Shown here: positions 36,228 to 45,513 of the stretch, in pieces
Numbering within the stretch: the first letter of the stretch is position 1
Layout of the letters: every line of letters starts with the position of its first letter
NCBI RefSeq assembly: GCF_001976065.1
Contig: NZ_MNAH01000009.1
Span: 201,910-265,909, forward strand
Source: Pseudomonas putida
GTDB taxonomy: Bacteria; Pseudomonadota; Gammaproteobacteria; Pseudomonadales; Pseudomonadaceae
DNA length: 64,000 bases
Reading direction: 5' to 3'
Translations under genes and position numbers: made by a program
The notes under the pieces: generated by a model
What the model saw: only the letters and a program-made list of their open reading frames with translations
Told to the model about the DNA's origin: nothing
Database searches by the model: none

Positions 36228-37088
36228 TCAGGCGGGGGTGTCGAGGTTCAGGTGCAGGTTGTCGATCAGGCGCGTCGTCCCCAGGAACGCCGCCACCAGG
36301 ATCACCAGGTCCCGATCTTCCGGGGTTGCCGGGCGCAGGCTCAACCCATGGCGAATTTCCAGGTAGTCGGGGCGCAGGCCCGCCGCTTCGAGCTGTTGCA
36401 GCTTGGTGCGGATCAGGGCCGGGTAATCGCGCTCGCCTTGCTTGATCGATTCGGCGATCTCGCTCAGCGTGCGATACACCACTGGAGCCACCGCGCGCTG
36501 ATCCTCGTCGAGGAAGCCATTGCGCGACGAAAGAGCCAGGCCATCGGCCGCCCGTACCGTCGGCTCGCCGATGATCTGGATCGGCATGTTCAGGTCATGC
36601 ACCAGCGCGCGAATCACCGCCAGTTGCTGATAGTCCTTCTGGCCGAAGATCGCCAGGTCCGGCTGGACCATATTGAACAGCTTGCTGACCACCGTTGCCA
36701 CACCTTCGAAATGCCCCGGACGGCTGGCGCCGCACAGGCCTTCGGAAAGCTGCGGGACGCTGACGCGGGTCTGGCCGGCCATGCCGTCGGGGTACATCTC
36801 TTCAACGGTTGGCGCGAACAACAGGTCGCAACCGGCCTCGAGCAGCTTTTCCTGATCGGCGGCGAGGGTGCGCGGGTATTTGTCGAGGTCTTCGCCAACA
36901 CCGAACTGCAGCGGGTTGACGAAAATGCTCGCGACCACGAAATCCACCCGTTGGGTGGCCTTGGTGATCAGCGCGACATGACCGCTGTGCAGGTTGCCCA
37001 TGGTCGGCACAAAGCCGATGCGCTTGCCTTCACTGCGGGCGCGGGCCACGGCGGCCCGCAATTCGCGTACGGTTTTGACGGTGTTCAT
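36228..37088 (-). CDS. panC: Pantothenate synthetase PanC
   Basis: A 286-residue ATP-dependent pantoate-beta-alanine ligase. The HIGH-like motif is in FVPTMGNLHSGH, and later blocks are FGVGEDLDKYPRT, IFGQKDYQQLAVIRAL and SSRNGFLDEDQR. It makes pantothenate, the precursor of CoA. The start overlaps panB by 4 bases (ATGA). Together with panB and coaE it covers several steps of CoA synthesis. Confidence 0.96.
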   Translation of the reverse strand: MNTVKTVRELRAAVARARSEGKRIGFVPTMGNLHSGHVALITKATQRVDFVVASIFVNPLQFGVGEDLDKYPRTLAADQEKLLEAGCDLLFAPTVEEMYPDGMAGQTRVSVPQLSEGLCGASRPGHFEGVATVVSKLFNMVQPDLAIFGQKDYQQLAVIRALVHDLNMPIQIIGEPTVRAADGLALSSRNGFLDEDQRAVAPVVYRTLSEIAESIKQGERDYPALIRTKLQQLEAAGLRPDYLEIRHGLSLRPATPEDRDLVILVAAFLGTTRLIDNLHLNLDTPA

Positions 37089-37885
37089 GCAGAGAATCCG
37101 TGTTCGATGCCTGGGAAAGTCGCCGCTTTGACTTCAGTGACGTAAGCGCTCAAGGCCGCATGAATGCTTTCCTGGCCGGCCATGAAGTTCTTCACGAACT
37201 TGGGTACGCGTCCGGTAATGGACAGGCCCAGCATGTCATGCAGGACCAATACCTGGCCGTCGGTGCGGTGGCCGGCGCCAATCCCGATGACCGGAATGCT
37301 CACGGCCTGGGTGATTTCTTCGGCCAGGTCGCTGGGTACGCATTCGAGCAGCAGCATCGCCGCGCCGGCCTGTTCCAACGCAATCGCATCGGCACGCATC
37401 TGCCGCGCCTGGTTTTCGTTGCGACCCTGGACTTTGTAGCCGCCGAGGATGTTCACCGATTGCGGCGTCAGGCCCATGTGGGCACACACCGGAATGCCTC
37501 GTTCCGCCAGCAGGCGGATCGAGTCCGCTAGCCACAACGCGCCTTCGATCTTGACCATGTGAGCGCCGGCCTGCATCAGCAGGGCACTGTTGGTCATGGC
37601 CTGTTCCGTGGTGGCGTAGGCCATGAACGGCAAGTCGGCCAGGATCAGGGCGTCGGTGTTACCGCGTTTGACGCAGGCCACGTGGTAAGCCATCTCGGCG
37701 GTGGTGACCGGCAGGGTGCTGTCATGACCTTGCAGAACCATGCCGAGGGAGTCGCCCACCAGCAGCACTTCGACGCCGGCCTGGTTGCAGGCGTGGGCGA
37801 AGGTCGCGTCATAGCAGGTCAGCATGGTGATTTTTTCACCTTTTTGCTTGAGACCTTGCAGAGTGGTCAGGGTGATGGCTGGCAT
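37085..37885 (-). CDS. panB: Ketopantoate hydroxymethyltransferase PanB
   Basis: A 266-residue TIM-barrel enzyme, with the family block EVLLVGDSLGMVLQGHDSTL and a Glu in VKIEGALW. It transfers a hydroxymethyl group from methylene-THF to ketoisovalerate. The substrate ketoisovalerate is made by the ilvIHC pathway at 57-61 kb. GAGGAA lies before the ATG. First gene of panB-panC. Confidence 0.96.
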   Translation of the reverse strand: MPAITLTTLQGLKQKGEKITMLTCYDATFAHACNQAGVEVLLVGDSLGMVLQGHDSTLPVTTAEMAYHVACVKRGNTDALILADLPFMAYATTEQAMTNSALLMQAGAHMVKIEGALWLADSIRLLAERGIPVCAHMGLTPQSVNILGGYKVQGRNENQARQMRADAIALEQAGAAMLLLECVPSDLAEEITQAVSIPVIGIGAGHRTDGQVLVLHDMLGLSITGRVPKFVKNFMAGQESIHAALSAYVTEVKAATFPGIEHGFSA

Positions 37886-38146
37886 GAAAAGTTCCTCATT
37901 CAGGCGCTGTGGAAACTACTGCGAGTAACGCGCGTGATTCTTCGTTGAATACAGGCGCACGGTCTTTTGTCGTGCTTTTAAGGCCTGGATTGCGCCCTTG
38001 ATGCCGCGGTGACGGCAGCGGGACGCCTATAGTCGTGAGGAGAACGTGGGAAGTCAATTGCGTGTGTTACCGCATTGTTACGCGTGGGGTGTTACCGGGT
38101 TGACTGATGCGTTTCAGCAAATTCTGCAGGAGCAACACAATCCAAT

Positions 38147-38249
38147 GTGGGAGCGGGCTTGCTCGCGAAGGAGGCCTGACATTCAACATCTGTGTTGATT
38201 GATGCACCGCTTTCGTCGGAACGCCGCCCGGAGCAAGCCCGCACCCACA
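38147..38249. repeat. Degenerate paired REP element
   Basis: TGTGGGAGCGGGCTTGCTC at the left and GAGCAAGCCCGCACCCACA at the right (one mismatch) bound the element; the right inner arm carries extra bases. It fills the panB-folK gap. The rest of this gap (37886-38146) shows no gene and presumably holds the panB promoter. Confidence 0.82.
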
Positions 38250-38260
38250 GGGGGGCTTGG

Positions 38261-38746
38261 TCAGCTCGAAGGGAGGCGTTCCAGCCCGACGAACGGGCAC
38301 GAAGCGAGCAAGTCGGCCAGTGTGCGGCCATCGGCAAGGCGCAAGTCGGCGGGAGCCAGTTCGGCCAGGGGATACAGCACGAATGCCCGTTCCTGCATAT
38401 GGTAATGAGGGACTCTCAGGCGAGGCTCGTCGATCAGGCGGGCTCCGAACAGCAGGATGTCCAGATCCAGCGTACGCGGCCCCCAGCGCTCGAGGCGCTC
38501 GCGGCCCTGGCCGTTCTCGATTGACTGCAGGGCGTCGAGTAGCTCTAGGGGGGGCAGCGTGCTGTCGAGCGCGGCCACTGCGTTGGTGTAACGCGGCTGG
38601 CCGGGCAGCAACGAGTCGCTTTGATAGAAGGCTGAAACCCCGACAAGCTCCGAGTGCGGCAACTGTGCCAGCGCCTCTACGGCGCTGCGCAGTTGTTCGG
38701 CGGGGTCAGCCAGGTTGCTGCCCATGCCGATGTAGATGCGTTCCAT
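38261..38746 (-). CDS. folK: HPPK folate enzyme FolK
   Basis: A 161-residue 6-hydroxymethyl-dihydropterin pyrophosphokinase. Motifs: YIGMGSNLADPAEQL at the N-terminus and WGPRTLDLDILLFGARL with the paired metal-binding aspartates. It makes the pterin substrate for dihydropteroate synthase in folate synthesis. It starts 3 bases after the pcnB stop, an arrangement common in gamma-proteobacteria. Confidence 0.95.
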   Translation of the reverse strand: MERIYIGMGSNLADPAEQLRSAVEALAQLPHSELVGVSAFYQSDSLLPGQPRYTNAVAALDSTLPPLELLDALQSIENGQGRERLERWGPRTLDLDILLFGARLIDEPRLRVPHYHMQERAFVLYPLAELAPADLRLADGRTLADLLASCPFVGLERLPSS

Positions 38747-38749
38747 GGA

Positions 38750-40150
38750 TTACTCGCCCGTGGTACTCGATGCGTCCGCTGCGCGCTTGCGCTTGGAGCC
38801 GCCGCTGCGGCGACGTTTGCGTGGGCCGCCGGTGCCGTCGTCCTTGCCGCTGAGGTCACGAATCATGTCGCGACGTTCGCTGTCATTGGCATCCTGGTAG
38901 TCCGTCCACCATTCGCCCAGGCCATCGGTCTGCTCGCCGGCGCTTTCGCGCAGCAGCAGGAAGTCGTAGCCAGCGCGGAATCGTGGATTGTCCAGCAGCA
39001 GGTCGGCCCGTTTGCCGCTGCGCCGTGGCAGGCGCTCCTGCATGTCCCAGATCTCGCGGATCGGCAGGGTGAAGCGTTTCGGGATCGCGATGCGCTGGCA
39101 TTGCTCGGCAATCAGTTCGTGAGCAGCTTCCTGCATCGCCGGGATCGGTGGCATGCCACGGTCCTGCAAACGCAATACGCGTGCCGGCAGGGCAGGCCAG
39201 AGCAGGGCGGCAAACAGGAACGCCGGGGTCACCGGTTTGTTCTGCTTGATGCGCAGGTCGGTGTTGATCAGGGCTTCGCTGATCAGGGTGTGGGTGTAGG
39301 TCGGGTTGTATTCCAGGGCCTCGGCGCTGGCCGGGAACAGTGGATCGAACAATTGCAGGTCGACCAGCATTTCAAAGGTGTCGGCCGCGTGACCGGACAG
39401 GAACAGCTTGAGCACTTCTTCGAACAGGCGGGCCGACGGGATCTCGCGCAGCATGGGCGCGAGATCGCGGATAGGCGCGGCGCTGTGTTTTTCGATGCCG
39501 AAATTCAGCTTGGCGGCAAACCGCACGGCGCGCAGCATCCGCACCGGATCTTCCTGGTAGCGCTGCTTGGGGTCGCCAATCAGGCGGATCAGTTGGTTGC
39601 GAATGTCGTGCACGCCGTTGGCGTAATCGAGGATGCGTTCGCTGACCGGGTCGTAATACAGGGCGTTGATGGTGAAGTCGCGACGTTGCGCGTCTTCTTC
39701 CAGGGTCCCGTAGACGTTATCGCGCAGGATGCGCCCGCTTTCGTTTCGCGAGGATTGATTTTGATCTTCCTCTTCGTCGTTTTGCGGGTGATTGGCGCGG
39801 AAGGTCGCAACTTCGATGATTTCGCGACCAAAGTGGATATGCACCAGTTTGAACCGGCGGCCGATGATCCGTGCGTTACGGAATTCGGCGCGTACCTGTT
39901 CAGGGGTGGCGCTGGTGGCGACGTCGAAGTCTTTCGGCGTGATGCCGAGCAGCATGTCACGCACACAGCCGCCAACCAGATAGGCCTGGTAACCGGCGCC
40001 CTGCAGGCGTTCGACGATGTTCACCGCGTAACGGCTGAATTGCCCCTTTTGCAGCGAATGTTGACCGCTGTTGAGCACTTCAGGCGTGCTGCGAATGTGT
40101 TGCGTACGACGCACGGGAGTACGGAATGACTGGAACAGCTTCTTCAGCAT
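38750..40150 (-). CDS. pcnB: Poly(A) polymerase PcnB
   Basis: A 466-residue class II nucleotidyltransferase. The catalytic head has LVGGCVRDMLLGITPKDFDVAT with metal ligands D74 and D76, then RDFTINALYYDP and EDPVRMLRAVRFAAKL. The C-terminus is basic (RKRRRSGGSKRKR). It adds poly(A) to RNA 3' ends and promotes decay. I start at the ATG at 40150; an upstream in-frame ATG (40222) lies close to the crcZ end. It is downstream of crcZ, as in other pseudomonads, and is followed by folK. Confidence 0.93.
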   Translation of the reverse strand: MLKKLFQSFRTPVRRTQHIRSTPEVLNSGQHSLQKGQFSRYAVNIVERLQGAGYQAYLVGGCVRDMLLGITPKDFDVATSATPEQVRAEFRNARIIGRRFKLVHIHFGREIIEVATFRANHPQNDEEEDQNQSSRNESGRILRDNVYGTLEEDAQRRDFTINALYYDPVSERILDYANGVHDIRNQLIRLIGDPKQRYQEDPVRMLRAVRFAAKLNFGIEKHSAAPIRDLAPMLREIPSARLFEEVLKLFLSGHAADTFEMLVDLQLFDPLFPASAEALEYNPTYTHTLISEALINTDLRIKQNKPVTPAFLFAALLWPALPARVLRLQDRGMPPIPAMQEAAHELIAEQCQRIAIPKRFTLPIREIWDMQERLPRRSGKRADLLLDNPRFRAGYDFLLLRESAGEQTDGLGEWWTDYQDANDSERRDMIRDLSGKDDGTGGPRKRRRSGGSKRKRAADASSTTGE

Positions 40151-40287
40151 GGGATGCACTGTTTGAAGGAATGTTCGGCCAAAAACGAAGAATGACCGCA
40201 TGATGGGCGGGGATTCTAGCATTTAGTCGGGGGATGGTGTAGGACACAGCAGATTTGAGCTGTAGGAGCGAGGCGGGGCAGGCAAAT

Positions 40288-40661
40288 CACAGAAACTACA
40301 AGGGGAGCCGAAGCTCCCCAAGAAGTAGTTGCATGCTCTATTTTTGTTATTGGTTTCGGGCTTCTTGTTTTTGTTGAGTGCCCTCGCCATGAAGCTTTCC
40401 TTCATGACCCTCCCAATCGGGAGCCAAGAGCAAACGGATTGCTTTGGTCGCTGTGCTGCAGTGATCTTGCGATCCAACCAGTTCAGGCTCTGTCTTAAGA
40501 CAGTTTTTTGTTGTTCTCGGCCTGGTCGTGGGGCAAGCCCCAAATACAACGCCTCTCCAAAAGAATCAGTTAGCTGCGCCTCTCGCCGTCTTGTTTTTAT
40601 TGTGCGTGAGTCGATACGTCTTATTTTTATTGTCTTGTGCATTGCTTGTTATTGTTCTTGT
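40288..40661 (-). ncRNA. crcZ: CrcZ small RNA (Hfq/Crc-titrating)
   Basis: A transcript of about 374 bases on the minus strand between cbrB and pcnB, the conserved location of CrcZ. On the RNA strand I count six A-rich AAC/AAU-repeat motifs (such as AACAATAACAA, AACAAAAACAA and AATAAAAACAA) near 40341, 40365, 40505, 40591, 40621 and 40647, as expected of CA-motif RNAs that bind Hfq/Crc. It ends with the stem GGGGAGC-TTCG-GCTCCCC at 40302-40319 and a T-rich tail. It has a sigma54 promoter and a CbrB site upstream. Rising CrcZ relieves carbon catabolite repression. The 5' end is inferred from the promoter. Open frames on both strands here are not credible genes. Confidence 0.92.
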
Positions 40662-40672
40662 ACCAAACATAT

Positions 40673-40689
40673 AGCAGGGTGCGTGCCAA
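40673..40689 (-). promoter_or_regulatory. Sigma54 promoter of crcZ
   Basis: On the minus strand TTGGCACGCACCCTGCT matches TTGGCACG-N4-TTGCW with one difference; GG and GC are 12 bases apart. It would start RNA near 40661. Confidence 0.9.
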
Positions 40690-40747
40690 CTTTTGCGAAC
40701 CCCAGTAAAACAAGGGGTTAGGCGGATGGAGGGGGTAGATGAGGGCC

Positions 40748-40782
40748 AAAAAAAACCGGGGCTTCGTTACCGTAAGCCCCGG
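40748..40782 (-). terminator. Terminator of cbrB
   Basis: Read on the minus strand, GCCGGGGCTT and AAGCCCCGG pair around an ACGGTAACG loop, followed by eight T. It lies about 80 bases after the cbrB stop and separates cbrB from crcZ. Confidence 0.88.
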
Positions 40783-40786
40783 CTTC

Positions 40787-40812
40787 TGTTACGTGAAAAA
40801 CCTGAGGTAACA
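40787..40812. promoter_or_regulatory. CbrB upstream activating site for crcZ
   Basis: TGTTAC-N14-GTAACA at 40787-40812 is a perfect inverted repeat of the type described for CbrB at crcZ. It lies about 126-151 bases before the predicted crcZ start, the normal enhancer distance. Another TGTTAC half-site is at 40832-40837. Confidence 0.88.
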
Positions 40813-40859
40813 GTTTTTTCACAAAATCATGTGTTACCCGCACATGAGACAGGTGGGGT

Positions 40860-42299
40860 TCAGCTTTCGCTGGCCACCCCGGTTTTGCGCCGTGGGATGC
40901 CCAGGCGCTGACGGCGTTCCCACAGGCATTTGCGACTGACCCCGAGTTTGCGCGCCAGCTCTGTTTCGGTCATGTGATCCTGATGCTCAAGCACGAAGTG
41001 CTGGAAGTAGTCTTCCAGGGACAGGTCTTCGGTCGGCTCATGATTGTTGTTGCCGGCATTGCCGCCGCCCTGTTGCGGAGGCAGGCCGATGAACTCGTCG
41101 TCTTCCAGGTCACCCAGTTCGATGTCGATGCCCAGCAGCTCGGCGGAAATTTCCGCGCTCTCGCTCAGGATGACAGCCCGCTCGACCGCGTTTTCCAGTT
41201 CGCGAACGTTGCCTGGCCACGAGTAGTGACGAATGGCTTGCTCGGCGTCCGTGGCGAACCTCAGGTCTGTACGGTTGATCCGAGCGCTTTGGCGCGCCAG
41301 GAAGGCGTTGGCGATTTCATTGACGTCCGCGCCGCGCTCGCGCAGGGCGGGCAGTTTCAGGGCGATCACGTGGAGTCGGTAATACAGGTCTTCACGGAAC
41401 TGGCCGATCTTCGCCAGGCTCTTGAGGTCGCGGTGGGTCGCGGCGATCAGGCGCACATCGACTTTCTGCGACTGGACCGAGCCCACTCGACGAATTTCAC
41501 CTTCCTGCAACACGCGCAGCAGGCGCGCCTGGGCCTCCAGTGGCAGCTCACCGATTTCATCGAGGAACAGGGTGCCGCCATCCGCCGCTTCCACCAGGCC
41601 GGCACGGCCGGCGCTGGCGCCGGTGAATGCGCCTTTCTCGTGGCCGAACAGTTCCGACTCGATCAGGCTTTCCGGAATGGCCGCGCAGTTCACCGAGATC
41701 ATCGGCGCCTTGGCCCGCTTGGAGAGGTTGTGCAGGGCACGCGCCACCAGTTCCTTACCGGTACCTGATTCGCCCTGGATCAGGACATTGGAGTCGGTCG
41801 GCGCAACTTTGCGGATCTTGCCATACAGGTCCTGCATCGGTGGGCACGAGCCGATGATGCCGATTTCACCGTTGCTGTTGTCGCTACCGGGTTTTGCCGC
41901 GCCATTGCCGGCTTTGGCGGCAACCGGTTCGACACTGGCTTGCGCCGATTGCCGGTCGCGCAGGATGCGTGCGACGGCCTGGAGCATTTCGTCATGATCG
42001 AAAGGCTTGGCGATGTAATCCACCGCGCCCATCTTCATCGAGTCCACCGCCGAGCGCAGGCTGGCGTAGCTGGTCATGATCAGCACCGGAGTGCCCTGGC
42101 CCAGCTTGATCAACTCGGTGCCCGGCGCGCCCGGCAGGCGCAGGTCACTGACGATCAGGTCGAACGTGGGAATGGTGAAGCGTTCTTGTGCTTCCTGCAC
42201 TGAACCGGCTTCGCTGACCTGGTACTGGTTGCGTTCCAGCAGGCGGCGCAAGGCGGAGCGGATAATGGTTTCGTCTTCGACGATCAAAATGTGCGGCAT
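40860..42299 (-). CDS. cbrB: Response regulator CbrB
   Basis: A 479-residue NtrC-family activator. Receiver domain: ED at 8-9 and the phosphoacceptor D52 in VSDLRLPG. AAA+ domain: GESGTGKELVARALH, sigma54 loop GAFTGA, and GGTLFLDEIGELP. C-terminal Fis-type helix-turn-helix: ETELARKLGVSRKCLWERRQ. CbrB activates sigma54 promoters for carbon and nitrogen use, above all crcZ next door, whose enhancer and promoter are visible. It follows cbrA by 22 bases. Confidence 0.96.
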   Translation of the reverse strand: MPHILIVEDETIIRSALRRLLERNQYQVSEAGSVQEAQERFTIPTFDLIVSDLRLPGAPGTELIKLGQGTPVLIMTSYASLRSAVDSMKMGAVDYIAKPFDHDEMLQAVARILRDRQSAQASVEPVAAKAGNGAAKPGSDNSNGEIGIIGSCPPMQDLYGKIRKVAPTDSNVLIQGESGTGKELVARALHNLSKRAKAPMISVNCAAIPESLIESELFGHEKGAFTGASAGRAGLVEAADGGTLFLDEIGELPLEAQARLLRVLQEGEIRRVGSVQSQKVDVRLIAATHRDLKSLAKIGQFREDLYYRLHVIALKLPALRERGADVNEIANAFLARQSARINRTDLRFATDAEQAIRHYSWPGNVRELENAVERAVILSESAEISAELLGIDIELGDLEDDEFIGLPPQQGGGNAGNNNHEPTEDLSLEDYFQHFVLEHQDHMTETELARKLGVSRKCLWERRQRLGIPRRKTGVASES

Positions 42300-42321
42300 T
42301 GATTCGATACTCTCGACGGTC

Positions 42322-45270
42322 TCAGTTCACAGCGGACGTCGCTTCGACATGACGCGGTAAAGTCACCCGGATCCGGGTGCCGCGTTGGCTCTGTACATCA
42401 GCCGGGCTGTCGATGGTGATTTGTCCATAATGCTCTTCAACGATGGAATAGACCAGTGCAAGGCCCAGACCGGTACCTTCACCCGGGTCCTTGGTGGTGA
42501 AGAAGGGTTCGAACAATCGGTCCATGATGCTCTGTGGAATTCCGCTGCCTTCGTCTTCCACGATCAGATCGACCGTGTGTTCGCCGGCTTCGCTTTTGAC
42601 CCGCACCGCGCTGCCGGGGGGCGAGGCGTCGCGGGCGTTCGAGAGCAGGTTGATCAATACCTGGGCGAGCCGCTGCGGGTCGCCTTCGACCCAGTGGTCG
42701 GGATCGCACAGGTTGTAGAACTGCACTTCGAAATTGCGCCGGTTCAGGGCCAGCAGGCCGATGGCATCCTGCGCCACTTCCGCCAGGCAAACGGGTTCGT
42801 CGCTGTGCTGGTGGCTGCCGGCGTGGGCGAAGCTCATCAACGATTGCACGATGCGCGACACGCGCTTGGTCTGTTCGAGGATCTGCCCGCTGATTTCCTT
42901 GAGTTCGCCGTCTTCCTCGCGCTCTTCGCGCAGGTTCTGCGCCAGGCAGGCAATGCCGGTGATCGGGTTGCCGATTTCATGGGCCACGCCCGCAGCCAGG
43001 CGACCGATGCTGGCCAGGCGCTCGGAATGCACCAGTTTGTCTTCGAGCATCTGGGTTTCGGTCAAGTCTTCCACCAGTAGTACCAGGCCACTGTTGCCTG
43101 GTGCGAGCGGCTCGTCGATCGCCGCCTTGTGCAGGTTCAGCCAGCGGGTCTGGCCGTCGAGGGCCAGGTGCTGTTTGTGCAAGTGCTCATCCGGCACGTT
43201 GATGAAGCCTTGCAGCAGCGCTTTCCACGGGTCGGCAATGGTGCTCAGGCGCGAACCGACCACGCGCTGCGCGGCGATCCCGGTCAGTTCCTCCATGGCT
43301 TTGTTCCACATGAGGATTTCCTGGTCCTTGGCCAGCGAGCAGACGCCCATCGGCAACTCCTGCAGGGTCTGGCGATGATAACGGCGCAGGGCATCGAGTT
43401 CGGCGGCCAGGCCGGTCAGGCGCGAGTGGTAGTCCTCGAGGCGGCTTTCGATGAAGTGGATGTCTTCGGTGACATAGTTTTCACCGCCGGCCTTATAGGG
43501 CAGGAACGTCTCGACCATGTCCTGGGCCACGCTCGGTCCCATCAGGCCGGAGAGATTGGCTTCGATGCGGTCGCGCAAGCGGCGCAGGGCGTACGGCCGC
43601 CGTTCGTCGAAGGGCAGGTAGAGATCGCGCAGGGCCTGCTCGACTTCCTTCTGCGCGGCCTTGGCACCCAGCGGTTTGGCCAGCTGGGTGGCGAACTCCT
43701 GGGGCGAGGCGGCATGCAGCTCCCGGCGTTGCGGGCGGCGCACGTTGTCCACGGCGCAGGCTTCGGCGGCGCTGGCTTCTTCGGTGCTGGCATTGGTGAA
43801 CAGCGAAATCAGGGTGAACATCAGCACGTTGGCGGCCAGGGAGGCGATCGCGGCCATGTGCCAACTGGTGTCGTCGAGCACGTAGATCATGTTCAACAAC
43901 GGTATATAGAAGCCCTGCAGGTTGCCGACCAGCGGTAACAACATGGTCACCAGCCACACCAGGATCCCCGCCAGCAGCCCGGCAATGAAGCCGCGACGGT
44001 TGGCGGTCGGCCAATACAGTACAGACAGCACGCCAGGCAGGAACTGCAGGGTGGCGACGAAAGCGACGATACCGAGGTTGGCCAGGTCCTGCTCGGCACC
44101 CAGCATCAGGTAGAAGCCGTAGCCAGCCATGATGATGGCGACGATCAGGGCCCGTCGGGTCCACTTCAACCAGCGGTAAATGTTGCCTTCGGCCGGTGGC
44201 TGGTAGAGCGGCAGCACCAGGTGGTTCAGGGCCATGCCGGACAGGGCCAGGGTGGTGACGATGATCAGGCCGCTGGCGGCGGACAGGCCGCCGATATAGG
44301 CCAGCAATGCCAGGGCCTTGCTGTTGGCAGCGATGCCGATACCCAGGGTGAAGTATTCCGGGTTGGTGGTGGCGCCGAGTTTCAGGCCCGCCCAGAGAAT
44401 CAGCGGTACCGCCAGGCTCATCAGCAACAGGAACAGCGGCAAGCCCCAGCTCGCGCTGACCAGCGAGCGCGGATTGAGGTTTTCGGTGAAGGTCATGTGG
44501 TACATGTGCGGCATGACGATCGCCGAGGCGAAGAACACCAGCAGCAGCGTGCGCCAAGGGCCTTCCTGCAATGGCGTGTGCAGCGCGGCGAGGGCGGTCT
44601 GGTTTTGCAGCAGCCACAGCTCCAGCTGTTGCGGGCCGTCGAATACACCATACAGCGCATAGAGGCCGACGCCGCCCAGGGCGATCAACTTGATCACCGA
44701 CTCGAAGGCAATCGCAAACACCAGGCCTTCATGTTTTTCCCGGGTGGCGATGTGCCGGGAGCCGAAGAAAATCGTGAACAACGTGATCAGGGCACAGAAG
44801 CTCAGCGCCACGCGATGCTGTACCGGCTCGCGGGTGAGGATGCCGATGGAATCGGCGACCGCCTGGATTTGCAGCGCCAGCAGGGGCAGAACCCCGACCA
44901 GCATGAAAACCGTGGTCAGCGCGCCGGCCCAGGTGCTGCGAAAGCGAAACGCAAACAGGTCGGCCAGGGACGAGAGTTGATAGGTGCGGGTGATCTTCAG
45001 GATCGGATACAGCAGCACCGGCGCCAGCAGGAATGCGCCGGAAACGCCCAGGTAGCTGGACAGGAAGCCGTAGCCATACTGATAGGCCAGGCCCACGGTG
45101 CCATAAAAGGCCCAGGCACTGGCATAGACCCCCAGCGACAGGGTGTAGGTCAGCGGGTGGCGAATGATCGCCCGCGGGATCATGCCCCGTTCGCTGACCC
45201 AGGCCACGCCGAACAGTACCGCCAGGTAGGCGGCGCTGATCAGGATCATCTGGGTCAGGCTAAAGCTCAT
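42322..45270 (-). CDS. cbrA: Sensor kinase CbrA with sodium-symporter domain
   Basis: A 983-residue hybrid. Residues 1-500 form an SSS-family transporter domain with about 13 membrane helices; a STAC-like and a PAS region follow (about 570-750). The kinase core has RLAAGVAHEIGNPITGIACL, DEGSGIP and GTGLGLALVYSIVEEH. The transporter part takes up histidine in some pseudomonads. CbrA phosphorylates CbrB and so controls crcZ. I start at the ATG at 45270 (MSFSLTQMILISAAYL), overlapping cbrX by 11 bases; an ATG two codons earlier is possible. Confidence 0.95.
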   Translation of the reverse strand: MSFSLTQMILISAAYLAVLFGVAWVSERGMIPRAIIRHPLTYTLSLGVYASAWAFYGTVGLAYQYGYGFLSSYLGVSGAFLLAPVLLYPILKITRTYQLSSLADLFAFRFRSTWAGALTTVFMLVGVLPLLALQIQAVADSIGILTREPVQHRVALSFCALITLFTIFFGSRHIATREKHEGLVFAIAFESVIKLIALGGVGLYALYGVFDGPQQLELWLLQNQTALAALHTPLQEGPWRTLLLVFFASAIVMPHMYHMTFTENLNPRSLVSASWGLPLFLLLMSLAVPLILWAGLKLGATTNPEYFTLGIGIAANSKALALLAYIGGLSAASGLIIVTTLALSGMALNHLVLPLYQPPAEGNIYRWLKWTRRALIVAIIMAGYGFYLMLGAEQDLANLGIVAFVATLQFLPGVLSVLYWPTANRRGFIAGLLAGILVWLVTMLLPLVGNLQGFYIPLLNMIYVLDDTSWHMAAIASLAANVLMFTLISLFTNASTEEASAAEACAVDNVRRPQRRELHAASPQEFATQLAKPLGAKAAQKEVEQALRDLYLPFDERRPYALRRLRDRIEANLSGLMGPSVAQDMVETFLPYKAGGENYVTEDIHFIESRLEDYHSRLTGLAAELDALRRYHRQTLQELPMGVCSLAKDQEILMWNKAMEELTGIAAQRVVGSRLSTIADPWKALLQGFINVPDEHLHKQHLALDGQTRWLNLHKAAIDEPLAPGNSGLVLLVEDLTETQMLEDKLVHSERLASIGRLAAGVAHEIGNPITGIACLAQNLREEREEDGELKEISGQILEQTKRVSRIVQSLMSFAHAGSHQHSDEPVCLAEVAQDAIGLLALNRRNFEVQFYNLCDPDHWVEGDPQRLAQVLINLLSNARDASPPGSAVRVKSEAGEHTVDLIVEDEGSGIPQSIMDRLFEPFFTTKDPGEGTGLGLALVYSIVEEHYGQITIDSPADVQSQRGTRIRVTLPRHVEATSAVN

Positions 45271-45436
45271 CGGCATCTTTTTGGCTCTGCAGGATGAAGG
45301 TCACGACGATCAGGATCAGCCAGAGCAGATAAGGGCGATACCAGGCGCCCGTGGCGTCGATCCACCAATCCATGATGGCCGGGGAAAACAGGTAAATCCC
45401 CACTACCAGGAGCAGGACCAAGCGATAGATGTACAT
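45260..45436 (-). CDS. cbrX: CbrX small membrane protein
   Basis: A 58-residue protein starting MYIYRLVLLLVVGIYLFSP, with two membrane helices (6-22 and 35-51) and a polar tail ending DADEL. It lies directly before cbrA and overlaps its start by 11 bases, so translation is coupled. Its position and form match CbrX, described upstream of cbrA in P. putida. Function not settled. I found it by translating the gap. Confidence 0.88.
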   Translation of the reverse strand: MYIYRLVLLLVVGIYLFSPAIMDWWIDATGAWYRPYLLWLILIVVTFILQSQKDADEL

Positions 45437-45513
45437 CCCGGCCTCTCTTTTTTATGCCCGTGCCCGAAAACGTGCGGCGATGGTAACGGATGGGCGCGCC
45501 ACTGCAAGTACGA

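Noticed and set aside
40223..40721. Open frames of about 130-140 codons on both strands
   Set aside because: They lie over crcZ, have no recognised domain and poor codon use. The RNA features explain the region.
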